A stretch of DNA of 54,293 nucleotides from JAKPPT01 sp964630305 (GTDB lineage Bacteria > Spirochaetota > Spirochaetia > Treponematales > UBA12059): assembly GCA_964630305.1 (NCBI GenBank), contig CAZVTR010000011.1:1-54293 (forward strand), in the 5' to 3' direction. The notes beneath the pieces are model-generated. The model was not told the origin of the DNA. It saw nothing but the letters and a program-made list of their open reading frames with translations, and did not search any database. Position 1 is the first letter of the stretch. Each line of letters starts with the position of its first letter. A program made the translations under genes and the position numbers. Below are positions 33,400 through 41,774 of this stretch, one piece after another.

Positions 33400-33843
33400 A
33401 TGGCGGATTTATGTATTGCTGTCATCATTGGCAGGCTTACACGAGATGCAGAATTAAAATATACATCAAATGGTCAGCCCGTAAGTCATTTTACTATAGC
33501 GACAACCTCCCGAAAAAAGAAAGGTTCAGAGTGGATTGATGAATCGAATTTTTGGGATGTCGATTTGTGGGGTAAACAGGCTGAAAACATCAGCCAATAC
33601 TTGACCAAAGGAAAACTTGTCGCAGTTGAAGGAGCGATGCGGCAAGACCGATGGGAACAAGACGGCCAGCAACGGATGAAAATTTTAATATCTGCAAATT
33701 CTGTTAATTTTGTGGGCGGAAACACAGCGAGTCAGGGGGCAAGGCCTGTTGCTGCACCATCACAAAATGCCCAATATCAACAGCCTGTTAGCGATGATGT
33801 TGCACCGCCAGGAGATGATTTTACCGATGATATACCTTTTTAA
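33400..33843 (+). CDS. ssb: Single-stranded DNA-binding protein
   Basis: 147 aa. The N-terminal OB fold (about 1-105) shows IGRLTRDAELKYTSNGQPV and the aromatic DNA-binding positions. A short disordered Gln/Pro/Ala linker leads to the acidic tip DFTDDIPF, the partner-docking peptide for repair and replication proteins. It starts 14 nt after rpsF with GGAGG upstream. Sitting between rpsF and rpsR is the standard position in bacteria. Confidence 0.96.
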   Translation: MADLCIAVIIGRLTRDAELKYTSNGQPVSHFTIATTSRKKKGSEWIDESNFWDVDLWGKQAENISQYLTKGKLVAVEGAMRQDRWEQDGQQRMKILISANSVNFVGGNTASQGARPVAAPSQNAQYQQPVSDDVAPPGDDFTDDIPF

Positions 33844-33903
33844 TGCTTGAAATGCAATACAAGCTTACAAAGGTAGTATTTTTATTACGAGAAGGAGAAA
33901 CTA

Positions 33904-34209
33904 ATGTCAGATACTAATGATATAGAACTTGAACGCCAGAAAGTGCAGGATGAAACCGATAGAACTGAAGATGATAAAACCGGAAGAGGTCAGCGTAAAC
34001 CGTTCTTTAGAAAAAAGGTTTGCCGCTTTTGCGCACAAAAAGTTGTAATTGACTATAAAGATGCAGATCTCTTGAAACGGTACATAACCGAACGCGGGAA
34101 AATACTTCCTCGGCGTATAACAGGTACATGTGCACGGCATCAGCGCGATCTTGCTGTAGCAATTAAACGCGCACGAATTCTTGCGTTATTACCGTTTGTA
34201 CTTAAATAG
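33904..34209 (+). CDS. rpsR: Ribosomal protein bS18, zinc-binding form
   Basis: 101 aa. The C-terminal two thirds is S18: RKKVCRFCAQK, then DADLLKRYITERGKILPRRITGT, then CARHQRDLAVAIKRAR. The retained CxxC and CxxH give the cysteine-rich (C+) form that binds zinc. The N-terminal ~30 residues form a charged, acidic extension beyond the usual ~75 aa. AGAAGGAGA lies before the ATG. It partners S6 on the ribosome and probably in leader binding. Confidence 0.96.
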   Translation: MSDTNDIELERQKVQDETDRTEDDKTGRGQRKPFFRKKVCRFCAQKVVIDYKDADLLKRYITERGKILPRRITGTCARHQRDLAVAIKRARILALLPFVLK

Positions 34210-34212
34210 ACA

Positions 34213-35292
34213 ATGAACGGCCAAAAGAAAAAACAAAGCTCCCTCATACTTGGAATGGGGGCGCTTTCTGTATTACTACTTCTCTCTGGCTTTGGAGCCC
34301 TGTTTTTTCTTTTGCCGTTAATTTATGTTTCTATACGATTTGGCAGAAAAGCGCTCTTTTTAAGTTCAATAGTAACAGTAGTGCTGTTTTCAGTCATCAC
34401 ATTTGGAATGACCGGATTCACTATACTAACGAGCTATCCTGTAGTTTTGACAGCAACTCTCATACTCTGTTTTAATATAATTGCTCAGTCAAAACCCGGA
34501 AACTTTGTGTATCGAATTTTGCTTTCTGCAGTACTACTGATTCCTGTAGCTCAGTTTGTTATACCAGCAATTCTTAACAATGAAACCATTAAGACGATCA
34601 TCATTGAACAGCTCAATGCTTTGCTGGTGAAGAATCAACTGGAGCTGTCAGGAGAAGCACTATATAACGAAGCAATTGCAGTATTTGCAAAAGTGAATGG
34701 TGCATCGCTCGTTGTTTTCCTATTTCTTAATGGCTGGTTAGCCGGAACGTGGTTTATTAACCGCAGGTACAGAAGTTTTGTAAATGCAATTGTTGGGGCA
34801 AGTGATGCAATCAAAAGCAATATCAGTAACATGCCTTCTGAACAAAACGGGCAGAAGTTTGTTACAACTGCTGCGAATGAAGAGTTATTAAAGCTTGCAC
34901 AAAAAATTAGCGAAGAACAAGAGCATGATATTGAGTCCATATATCCGTATGATCTAAAAACATATCATGTTCCGCAAGTGCTAATTTGGCTTTTGCTTGC
35001 TGTATGGGCGTTTCTGCTCATTTCACTTAAAGTACAATTCCCTATGCTTATAATTAATCTTGCATGGAATTGTGCAATTGTTGTTTCATTTAGTTATTTA
35101 TTCCAGGGTCTTGCTGTTGTGTATACAAGGCTAAGTCTTTTGCCAGCAGCCCCTGCCGCAAGATTAGGCTTTACAGTTATACTTATTTTGCTCGTCGTTG
35201 GCGGTGCAGTAAGTTTAGTTGTAAGCATTTTACTAATTTTGATTGGCACCCTCGAGACCTGGATACGATTACGACCTATCAAAGGAGTGTAA
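34213..35292 (+). CDS. DUF2232 (YybS-like) polytopic membrane protein
   Basis: 359 aa with about eight hydrophobic segments in two groups (residues ~10-125 and ~165-185, then ~255-345), separated by a soluble loop rich in Asn/Ser/Glu. It sits between rpsR and rplI, the same place as yybS in Firmicutes, and the pattern fits DUF2232. Function is unknown; it may be a small-molecule transporter component. It starts 3 nt after rpsR and ends 2 nt before rplI, so it is certainly co-transcribed with the ribosomal genes. Confidence 0.75.
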   Translation: MNGQKKKQSSLILGMGALSVLLLLSGFGALFFLLPLIYVSIRFGRKALFLSSIVTVVLFSVITFGMTGFTILTSYPVVLTATLILCFNIIAQSKPGNFVYRILLSAVLLIPVAQFVIPAILNNETIKTIIIEQLNALLVKNQLELSGEALYNEAIAVFAKVNGASLVVFLFLNGWLAGTWFINRRYRSFVNAIVGASDAIKSNISNMPSEQNGQKFVTTAANEELLKLAQKISEEQEHDIESIYPYDLKTYHVPQVLIWLLLAVWAFLLISLKVQFPMLIINLAWNCAIVVSFSYLFQGLAVVYTRLSLLPAAPAARLGFTVILILLVVGGAVSLVVSILLILIGTLETWIRLRPIKGV

Positions 35293-35294
35293 CA

Positions 35295-35843
35295 ATGAAG
35301 GTCATACTTAATCAGGATGTCCCCAATCTTGGGGAAATTGGCGATGTGAAGGACGTCGCTAACGGCTATGCTCGCAACTATTTGTTGCCGCGGGGACTTG
35401 TAGTACCCTATACTCCGGTAACAGTTGCGATGTTTGAAAAGCGGAAAGCAGAAATTGAAGCACGCAAAGCAGAAAAACGCAGACTTTCTGCCGATCTCAA
35501 AACCAGATTGGAAGCCGAAGAACTCATGTTCGATGTTGTAGTTGGTGCTGGAGGAAAACTGTATGGTGCCATTACCAGTACTTCACTAGCTGAAGAGCTT
35601 CATAAAAAAGGTTATGAGATTGAACGCAAAAAGATTGAGATTCCTGGTAGAATTATCAAGAATGTCGGAACATACAAGGCCACTATTCACCTCTATGAAG
35701 GAGAACAAGCTGTTCTTAAGTTCATTGTAAAAGGACACGAAGAGAAAAAAGAACAGCCCAGTGCTCCTGTCAAAGAAAAACGAAGAAGAGAACATACTAA
35801 AAAAGAGTCTGAAAAAGCTTCAGATGAACAGACTCAGGCATAA
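35295..35843 (+). CDS. rplI: Ribosomal protein bL9
   Basis: 182 aa. The N-terminal domain has the family signature around NLGEIGDVKDVANGYARNYL with LPRGL following. The long connecting helix and C-terminal domain (YGAITSTSLAEELHKKG, RKKIEIPGRIIKNVGTYKA) complete the standard ~148-aa protein. A Lys/Glu-rich tail of about 35 residues is an extension beyond the family norm. AAAGGAG lies at the end of the preceding gene. It stabilises the L1-stalk region and helps maintain reading frame. Confidence 0.97.
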   Translation: MKVILNQDVPNLGEIGDVKDVANGYARNYLLPRGLVVPYTPVTVAMFEKRKAEIEARKAEKRRLSADLKTRLEAEELMFDVVVGAGGKLYGAITSTSLAEELHKKGYEIERKKIEIPGRIIKNVGTYKATIHLYEGEQAVLKFIVKGHEEKKEQPSAPVKEKRRREHTKKESEKASDEQTQA

Positions 35844-35853
35844 ATAACGTGCT

Positions 35854-37197
35854 ATGATACCCAGGGAAATGCAGGACAAGGTTCCTCCTCATGATCTGGA
35901 GGCTGAACAGGCAGCCCTGGGTTCTGTTTTACTTGATCCCGATACCATTTCAGAACTGATTCATATTTTAAAACCTGATGATTTTTATAACAATAACCAT
36001 AAAACAATCTTTACAGCAATGTTGTCCTTGTACGAGAAAGGACAAAAAATTGATTTAATTACACTTGTCGATGAATTGCGAAGCTTGGATACACTCAATG
36101 CTGTTGGAGGGCCTGGCTATCTTGCAAAACTTTCAGAAATTGTTCCCTCGAGTGCCAATATCACAAATTATGCTTTAATAGTTCAGGAGCATTCAAAAAG
36201 ACGAGGCGTTATAAAACTGGCAGCTAAGCTTACTCAGCAGGCTCATGACCTCAGCATAGACATCAATCAACTTATGGATCAAGTTGAAGAAGAAATGTTT
36301 GCACTAACTCATAATAGAGAAGAGCTGGGATATCGATCAATGAACGAAATAGTTCCTCAAGCTATGAATACTATTATGGAAATTGCAAAAGATCCGCGTC
36401 ATTTTGAAGGCATAATGTCAGGGTTTGAAGATCTTGATAATCTTTTAAATGGTTTTCAAAAATCCAGCTTTGTTGTTGTCGGTGCACGGCCAAATGTAGG
36501 TAAAACAGCGTTTGGACTGAATATTGCAACGTATATAGCGCTGCATTCAAAAATTCCTGCTGCATTTTTTTCTCTTGAAATGCCTGATCTCGAATTGATG
36601 TATCGTATTTTAGCCAGTGAATCCAGAATCAGCTCAGAACGTTTTAAAAAGGGCATGTATAAAAATAAAGAAGAAATTTTAAAGTTAACAGATGTTGCAG
36701 GACGTATTTATGAAGCGCCGCTCCATATAATTGACCGACCAGGATTAAAGCTGCTTGAGCTGCGTTCACTTGCACGAAGACTTAAAGCAGAAAAGAATAT
36801 CGGTATTATTTTTATTGATTATCTTGGTTTGTTAGTTCATGAAAATAGTTCACTGCAACGCTGGGAACAGTTTTCTGATATAAGCAGATCGCTTAAAGCG
36901 CTTGCACGAGAACTCAATATCCCAGTTGTAGCATTAGCACAGTTACGGCGCGAGGCCGAAGGAAAGAATATTCCAATGCTTGCAGATCTCCGGGATTCAG
37001 GTTCTATTGAGCAGGATGCCGATTTAATCTTATTTTTACATCGAGAACGTGAACTAGAAAAAGATATTAAAGATCAGAGCGATTTTGTCCCAACCGATTT
37101 ATATATAGCAAAAAATAGAAATGGCCAAACAGGTAAAATTACACTCATGTTCTTTAAATCAATAACTCGATTTGAAACGCTTGAAAAGTCACATTAG
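35854..37197 (+). CDS. dnaB: Replicative DNA helicase DnaB
   Basis: 447-aa hexameric 5'-3' helicase of the replication fork. The N-terminal domain begins PPHDLEAEQAALGSVLLD. The RecA-like C-terminal domain has Walker A GARPNVGKT at about 210-218, Walker B with IIFIDYLGLL, and the arginine-finger segment (RDSGSIEQDADLILFL). No intein is present. The ATG at 35854 has no clear ribosome binding site; an ATG at 35869 is an alternative. Last gene of the rpsF operon block. Confidence 0.96.
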   Translation: MIPREMQDKVPPHDLEAEQAALGSVLLDPDTISELIHILKPDDFYNNNHKTIFTAMLSLYEKGQKIDLITLVDELRSLDTLNAVGGPGYLAKLSEIVPSSANITNYALIVQEHSKRRGVIKLAAKLTQQAHDLSIDINQLMDQVEEEMFALTHNREELGYRSMNEIVPQAMNTIMEIAKDPRHFEGIMSGFEDLDNLLNGFQKSSFVVVGARPNVGKTAFGLNIATYIALHSKIPAAFFSLEMPDLELMYRILASESRISSERFKKGMYKNKEEILKLTDVAGRIYEAPLHIIDRPGLKLLELRSLARRLKAEKNIGIIFIDYLGLLVHENSSLQRWEQFSDISRSLKALARELNIPVVALAQLRREAEGKNIPMLADLRDSGSIEQDADLILFLHRERELEKDIKDQSDFVPTDLYIAKNRNGQTGKITLMFFKSITRFETLEKSH

Positions 37198-37248
37198 TCA
37201 TAGTACACTTACAGTAAGAACCACTTATTCATTGCAAAGGACACAACT

Positions 37249-37545
37249 ATGGAAATAGAAAAAAATTATGACTTGTCGCTCTTGCACAATGATACATTAG
37301 GTTTTGTACTTAAAGAGATGGGGGAACGACTGGAACATGCGCAGGAAGAAGGTTTTTGTTTGTGCCAGGATTGTGTTCTGGATGCTATTGCTCTGGCAAT
37401 GAATATGCTAAAACCTTATTACCATGCATCATTATTAGGAAATATGTATGCAAATGCTGCTTTAGAACATACGTATGCACGAGAGGTAAAGATAGCCGTT
37501 CAAGAAGCTTTGCAAAAAGTTAAAAACAATCCCTCACACGATTAA
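37249..37545 (+). CDS. ComFB family protein (possible cyclic-di-nucleotide receptor)
   Basis: 98 aa. It carries the ComFB-type core FCLCQDCVLDAIALAMNML followed by KPYYH, with the CxCxxC cluster that binds a metal and a helical C-terminal half. ComFB proteins have recently been reported as receptors for cyclic-di-GMP/AMP, so a signalling role is possible; the HD-GYP protein is about 7 kb away. AAAGGA lies 8 nt before the ATG. Its TAA stop overlaps the stop of the convergent CpXC gene through a shared TTAA. Confidence 0.78.
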   Translation: MEIEKNYDLSLLHNDTLGFVLKEMGERLEHAQEEGFCLCQDCVLDAIALAMNMLKPYYHASLLGNMYANAALEHTYAREVKIAVQEALQKVKNNPSHD

Positions 37546-38156
37546 TCTTCATCATCGGCATAGGCAAGTTTTTTTATTGATCGATAATTCCCGCTAAATA
37601 TCGTTGCAAATGGTTGCTGCTTCTTTGTAGCAGCGCACTCTCGCAGTACTTGTTCATAGGTAGTTAAAGGTACTGGGATTTTTGCCGCTTGGCTATTCGA
37701 AAAACCGTAAGCAAAAAAGTAAAGCGTTCCGTTTTCCTGTCTTTGGAAATAGACAGAAATTTCAGCTTCTGGATCGGAATCTTCTGCTTTGCACTGAAGA
37801 TAATACTTGATAATTTCGATTGCTTCGATATCAAGCTTTGCGTCGATTATACGCATACGTTCAAATAGCTCAGAAAATCCAATAAGCACTTCGCAGCCTT
37901 GTGGTGCGGAAATTTTATTTCGATAAAAGCTTAAACGGTCTAACTCTGGAATAATAAAGTAGTCTATACCAAGGTTAGCAGATTGTATGCGCAGTGTTAT
38001 TTCTGGTTTAACGAGAGACCCGCAGTGCGGGCATGTGATAGAAAGAAACCTATTTTCTTTCATCTGATCTATGAGTTCAGGATGTTCATCGAGATTGATG
38101 ACGTCATCAATTCCTAAATCAATTTCCTTTTCGCAGTGGCAGATAAATGTACTCAT
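37542..38156 (-). CDS. CpXC-domain protein
   Basis: About 204 aa. The N-terminal ~115 residues fit the CpXC domain: FICHCEKEIDLG gives a CxC pair and ITCPHCGSLV the CPxC that names the family, together a likely zinc site. The rest is alpha/beta and ends in an acidic tail. Function of CpXC proteins is not known. The ATG at 38156 is favoured by AAGGAG about 9 nt upstream; a GTG at 38162 is closer. It follows rseP by 23 nt and closes the minus-strand run. Confidence 0.8.
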   Translation of the reverse strand: MSTFICHCEKEIDLGIDDVINLDEHPELIDQMKENRFLSITCPHCGSLVKPEITLRIQSANLGIDYFIIPELDRLSFYRNKISAPQGCEVLIGFSELFERMRIIDAKLDIEAIEIIKYYLQCKAEDSDPEAEISVYFQRQENGTLYFFAYGFSNSQAAKIPVPLTTYEQVLRECAATKKQQPFATIFSGNYRSIKKLAYADDED

Positions 38157-38179
38157 AATCACAAGCTCCTTAATACATA

Positions 38180-39547
38180 TTACTGTTTTATAAAGAATAA
38201 GAAATCACTAAATAATGATAATCCAAATAATAGTACGAGTATTAAAAGTCCGATTTGTTGGTATCTAACAATTGTTTTTAATGATACTGGTTTTCGTGTA
38301 AAAATTTCAAGAATAAATAAAACTATCCAGCCGCCATCGAGAACAGGTATTGGCAACAAATTCATGACAAAGAGCGCAATTGAAATTAGAGCAAGCAGAT
38401 TGAGTGCTGATAAGAGCCCATTACTAAAACCTTCTACAGCAATACTATCTGCTGTAACTTTCCCGACGGTCCAGGTTATTCTTGCCGGTCCTGCAATTGC
38501 GTGAAGAATATTAGTTCCTCTAAAAAGTGAAATTATTCCCTTATATGTATCGAGAATGGTGCTTGCTGTTTGTTTATAGCCTTTGGCAAGGGTTTCAAAA
38601 ACATTGCTAGCTTTGTTAAATATTTTTATGGATTCCCAGTATATACCTAATTCTTCTATGTTATCATTACTATAAAGCGGTATTAAAGTGGTTGAAAGTT
38701 CCTGATTGTTTCGAATAAATTTGATAGTGCATTTCTGTGGTCTTTTTGAACTAATAAAATTATAGAGTTCCTGCGTGTTTTTTATTGGTATACCTTCAAT
38801 ATCTGTAATAATATCGCCTGGAAGCAATCCGGCAATTCCGGCAGCACTGCCTTTTTCTACTCGAGCAATAACTGGATCGACCCATGGATAGATGCCTAAC
38901 TGACCGGCTCCAGTTTCTTTATTAAGTATAGGCGATGCGGTAATTGTCAGCTGGTTTTCTCCTCGCTGCACGGTAAATTCAAGCGGTTTATTAGGTGAAG
39001 AAGCAATTATAGTATATATATCAGAGAAAACTTTTGTTTCTTTTTTGTTAATTGCAACAATTTTATCGCCAGTTTGAAATCCTGCTGTTTTTGATGGATA
39101 TACAGGGTCTGCAATATAATCATTAATTAAAATAATTTTATTAGAAAAACTGTATGTGGTATATCCAAATAATTCAACGCAAGAAAAAATTAGAAATGCA
39201 AATATAACATTAAAAAGAGGGCCTCCGAGTGAAATAGCTATTTTTTTTAACGGATGAGCTCCTAAAAAATCATCTTTTTCAAAGGTTACAGTGTCTTTTT
39301 TTGCAAGTACTGCATTTTTATAAGAATCTTCACCTTTTAGTTTGCAGTAGCCGCCAATTGGAAACATGCCTATTTTGTAGGTAATACCTTTTTTCACATA
39401 AGAAGCAAGACGTGGACCCATTCCAATTGAAAACTCAAGAACAGGTATCCCCATAAGTCTTGCCATTATAAAGTGACCCAATTCGTGAAAAAAAATTACT
39501 ATTCCTAAGCCAAGCAGCCCAAAAACGATAGTCAGTAACACACTCAT
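38180..39547 (-). CDS. rseP: Site-2 protease RseP (zinc metalloprotease)
   Basis: 455-aa intramembrane protease that cuts regulated transmembrane proteins such as anti-sigma factors and leftover signal peptides. HELGH at 21-25 in the first helix gives the zinc histidines and catalytic Glu. LDG at about 403-405 (NLLPIPVLDGG) gives the third ligand. Two PDZ-like segments lie between them (about 140-200 and 220-285, e.g. GIAGLLPGDIITDIEG). AGGAG stands 7 nt before the ATG. It sits 29 nt after cdsA, where dxr is often found between the two; here nothing fits in the gap. Confidence 0.95.
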   Translation of the reverse strand: MSVLLTIVFGLLGLGIVIFFHELGHFIMARLMGIPVLEFSIGMGPRLASYVKKGITYKIGMFPIGGYCKLKGEDSYKNAVLAKKDTVTFEKDDFLGAHPLKKIAISLGGPLFNVIFAFLIFSCVELFGYTTYSFSNKIILINDYIADPVYPSKTAGFQTGDKIVAINKKETKVFSDIYTIIASSPNKPLEFTVQRGENQLTITASPILNKETGAGQLGIYPWVDPVIARVEKGSAAGIAGLLPGDIITDIEGIPIKNTQELYNFISSKRPQKCTIKFIRNNQELSTTLIPLYSNDNIEELGIYWESIKIFNKASNVFETLAKGYKQTASTILDTYKGIISLFRGTNILHAIAGPARITWTVGKVTADSIAVEGFSNGLLSALNLLALISIALFVMNLLPIPVLDGGWIVLFILEIFTRKPVSLKTIVRYQQIGLLILVLLFGLSLFSDFLFFIKQ

Positions 39548-39576
39548 GCATGAGCTCCTTTATACATGCTGAAAAG

Positions 39577-40452
39577 TCATTGTATCATTTGATATAATAC
39601 TAAGAAAAGCGTAAAAATAGGGACTGTTGCAAGAATACTGTCAAAAGAATCTAAAAATCCACCTCTGCCAGGAATACTATTCCCTGAATCTTTTATGTTT
39701 ACAGAACGTTTTAACGCTGATTCAAAAAGGTCGCCAATAACACCTGCTAGTGCACTGAATAAACCGAGCAGTATTAAGGCCCAGATAGGGAAGGAAAATG
39801 TTTTCTGAATTGGTGTGATAGCAGGTATGACTACAGCGGCAATAATGCTTCCTGCTATGCCAGCTATAAAACCTTCAAGGCTTTTATTTGAGGAAACAAC
39901 GAATATACCACGATGTTTACCGAGTGTCATGCCTACTAACCATGCAAAACTGTCATTGGCAAACACAATTGCTGCAAACCATAAAATTATAAAACCAGCG
40001 AGTTTATATGAAAGTAATGCAATTAACATTGCACTGAGTAATCCAGGATATATAAGTATAAATAGTAGTTTTTTTATTGTAGATAAAACTTTATCAATGC
40101 TTTCTTTGTTTTTTATAAATACAATCATAGAGGCATATGCAAAAAATAGTATCAGTGCTGTGATACTGCTAAATCCTATAATAAGCAATCCTGCATTTTC
40201 CCGGGCAAGAAATAACCCAGCACTATATGCAGATAGCGGCGGTATAATACCTGCAAGAATAGTAAAAACGTTAAGGAGTGGTTTTTGAGAAACTTGTAAT
40301 AGCGTATTAAGCTCATACGCAGAGCCTCCGGAAAATAATATAATTATTGCCGCGAGAGGAGCGTACATGAAATGAGGCACAAATAATGCAGCTGCAATAA
40401 TGCCTGGAACACCTATAAAAAATAATAAAAGCCGTGCAATTAAATTTTTCAA
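39577..40452 (-). CDS. cdsA: Phosphatidate cytidylyltransferase
   Basis: 291-aa polytopic membrane enzyme that makes CDP-diacylglycerol from phosphatidate and CTP. About seven to eight hydrophobic helices lead to the C-terminal signature region (RSVNIKDSGNSIPGRGGFLDSFDS), shown in pieces KDSGNSIPGRGG and LDSFDS. The start is TTG, with GGAGGA 5 nt upstream; the TTG overlaps the uppS stop as TTGA, giving tight translational coupling. Length is typical. Confidence 0.93.
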   Translation of the reverse strand: MKNLIARLLLFFIGVPGIIAAALFVPHFMYAPLAAIIILFSGGSAYELNTLLQVSQKPLLNVFTILAGIIPPLSAYSAGLFLARENAGLLIIGFSSITALILFFAYASMIVFIKNKESIDKVLSTIKKLLFILIYPGLLSAMLIALLSYKLAGFIILWFAAIVFANDSFAWLVGMTLGKHRGIFVVSSNKSLEGFIAGIAGSIIAAVVIPAITPIQKTFSFPIWALILLGLFSALAGVIGDLFESALKRSVNIKDSGNSIPGRGGFLDSFDSILATVPIFTLFLVLYQMIQ

Positions 40453-41141
40453 GAAATTCCTCCAAAACGCCGTTCTCGCTTTGAAAAATCATATATTGCA
40501 GAGCAATAGTCTTCTTTTGAAAAATCAGGCCAAAGTTTATTTGAAAAATATAATTCTGTATATGCTGATTGCCATAGTAAAAAGTTAGACAATCGAAGTT
40601 CTCCGCCAGTTCTGATAATAAGATCTGGATCGGGCAGTTCAGGATGATCTAACGCTCTAGCAATAGTTTCTTCTGTGATGGTTTTATTCTGATTGATAAG
40701 TTTTTGTACAGCGCGTACAATTTCATTTCGCCCGCCATAGTTAATGGCCAGGTTTACTGTTAGCGCTGTATGACTTTTAGTTACCTCACTTACTTCATCG
40801 AGTGCTTCTTTAACAGCTTCTGGAAGGTTGTCTCGTATGCCAGAATGAACAACGCGAATATTATGTTCGTTATAAAAAGGGATTTCATTTCTGAGACTGC
40901 CAGGAATTAGGTTCATTAAGAACCCTACTTCCTCTTGAGTCCGTTTCCAGTTTTCGGTGCTAAAAGTATAGAGCGATACAACTTTGATTCCAAATTCAAG
41001 TGAGTCTAACACGATTCGTTTAGCAGTTTTAAGTCCTTCTTTATGCCCCTCTGTGCGCGGTAAGCCGCGGGCTTTTGCCCATCGGCCGTTACCATCCATG
41101 ATAATACCAACATGAAGGGGAACTTTACTGATATCCATCAT
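40449..41141 (-). CDS. uppS: Undecaprenyl/polyprenyl diphosphate synthase
   Basis: 230-aa cis-prenyltransferase that builds the lipid carrier for peptidoglycan. It has HVGIIMDGNGRWAKARGLPR, with the catalytic Asp and diphosphate-binding Arg, then LYTFSTENWKR and the C-terminal DLIIRTGGELRLSNF signature. Length is close to the family norm. It starts one base after the frr stop with a weak GGAAG upstream, so it is coupled to frr. A second ATG follows directly. Confidence 0.96.
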   Translation of the reverse strand: MMDISKVPLHVGIIMDGNGRWAKARGLPRTEGHKEGLKTAKRIVLDSLEFGIKVVSLYTFSTENWKRTQEEVGFLMNLIPGSLRNEIPFYNEHNIRVVHSGIRDNLPEAVKEALDEVSEVTKSHTALTVNLAINYGGRNEIVRAVQKLINQNKTITEETIARALDHPELPDPDLIIRTGGELRLSNFLLWQSAYTELYFSNKLWPDFSKEDYCSAIYDFSKRERRFGGIS

Positions 41142-41142
41142 G

Positions 41143-41694
41143 TTAGACTTCCATTATTTCTTTTTCTTTTTCTTCTAAGATTTTATTGATTTGGCCAATA
41201 TAGCTATCTGTTAATTTTTGGAGGTCATCTTCTAGTTTTTTCAGTGCATCTTCAGAAAGGCCTGAATCTTTTTTCTTTTTTATTTCTTCAATGCTATCGC
41301 GTCTAATATTGCGAATACCAACACGGGATTGTTCTGCACTTGCTTTTGCGTTCTTAACTAATTCTTTGCGCCGTTCCTCAGTTAGCGGCGGAACAACAAT
41401 ACGAATTACTTTGCCGTCATTGGAAGGATTGATACCAAGTTCTGATTTTTGTATAGCTTTTTCGATTTCAGAGAGCAATGCTTTATCCCATGGCTGAATT
41501 ACAATAGTCCTGCTGTCCTGAACTGAAACAGAAGCAACCTGGTTTAGCGGTGATTTTTGCCCATAATAGTCAACACGGATCTTATCGAGCAGAGCAGGGC
41601 TAGCCCGGCCGGTTCGTAAACCAGCAAATTCGTCTTTAAGCGCATTAATAGTCTTTTTCATGCGCTCTTCGCAATTTTTCTTAATATCTTCCAT
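41143..41694 (-). CDS. frr: Ribosome recycling factor
   Basis: 183-aa RRF, which splits post-termination ribosomes with EF-G. It has LRTGRASPALLDKIRVDYYG near the N-terminus, VVPPLTEERRKELVK and RNIRRDS in the middle, then the three-helix bundle end. AAAGGA lies 6 nt before the ATG. It is separated from tsf by a strong terminator, so it probably has its own promoter or depends on read-through. pyrH, often between tsf and frr, is absent. Confidence 0.97.
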   Translation of the reverse strand: MEDIKKNCEERMKKTINALKDEFAGLRTGRASPALLDKIRVDYYGQKSPLNQVASVSVQDSRTIVIQPWDKALLSEIEKAIQKSELGINPSNDGKVIRIVVPPLTEERRKELVKNAKASAEQSRVGIRNIRRDSIEEIKKKKDSGLSEDALKKLEDDLQKLTDSYIGQINKILEEKEKEIMEV

Positions 41695-41731
41695 TTCTTT
41701 GTCCTTTCATTTCGGTTAAAACCGGAAAATT

Positions 41732-41762
41732 AAAAGCAGACAGAAACAATCTGTCTGCTTTT
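41732..41762 (-). terminator. Rho-independent terminator after tsf
   Basis: A perfect 12-bp stem AAAAGCAGACAG / CTGTCTGCTTTT with a 7-nt loop. On the minus strand it is followed by TTTTAATTTT, 12 nt after the tsf stop. It separates rpsB-tsf from frr-uppS-cdsA-rseP. Confidence 0.88.
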
Positions 41763-41774
41763 AGAAGTTACCAG

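Noticed and set aside
41713..41724. Small repeat CGGTT-AA-AACCG upstream of frr
   Set aside because: Only 5-bp arms with a 2-nt loop; too short to support a function.
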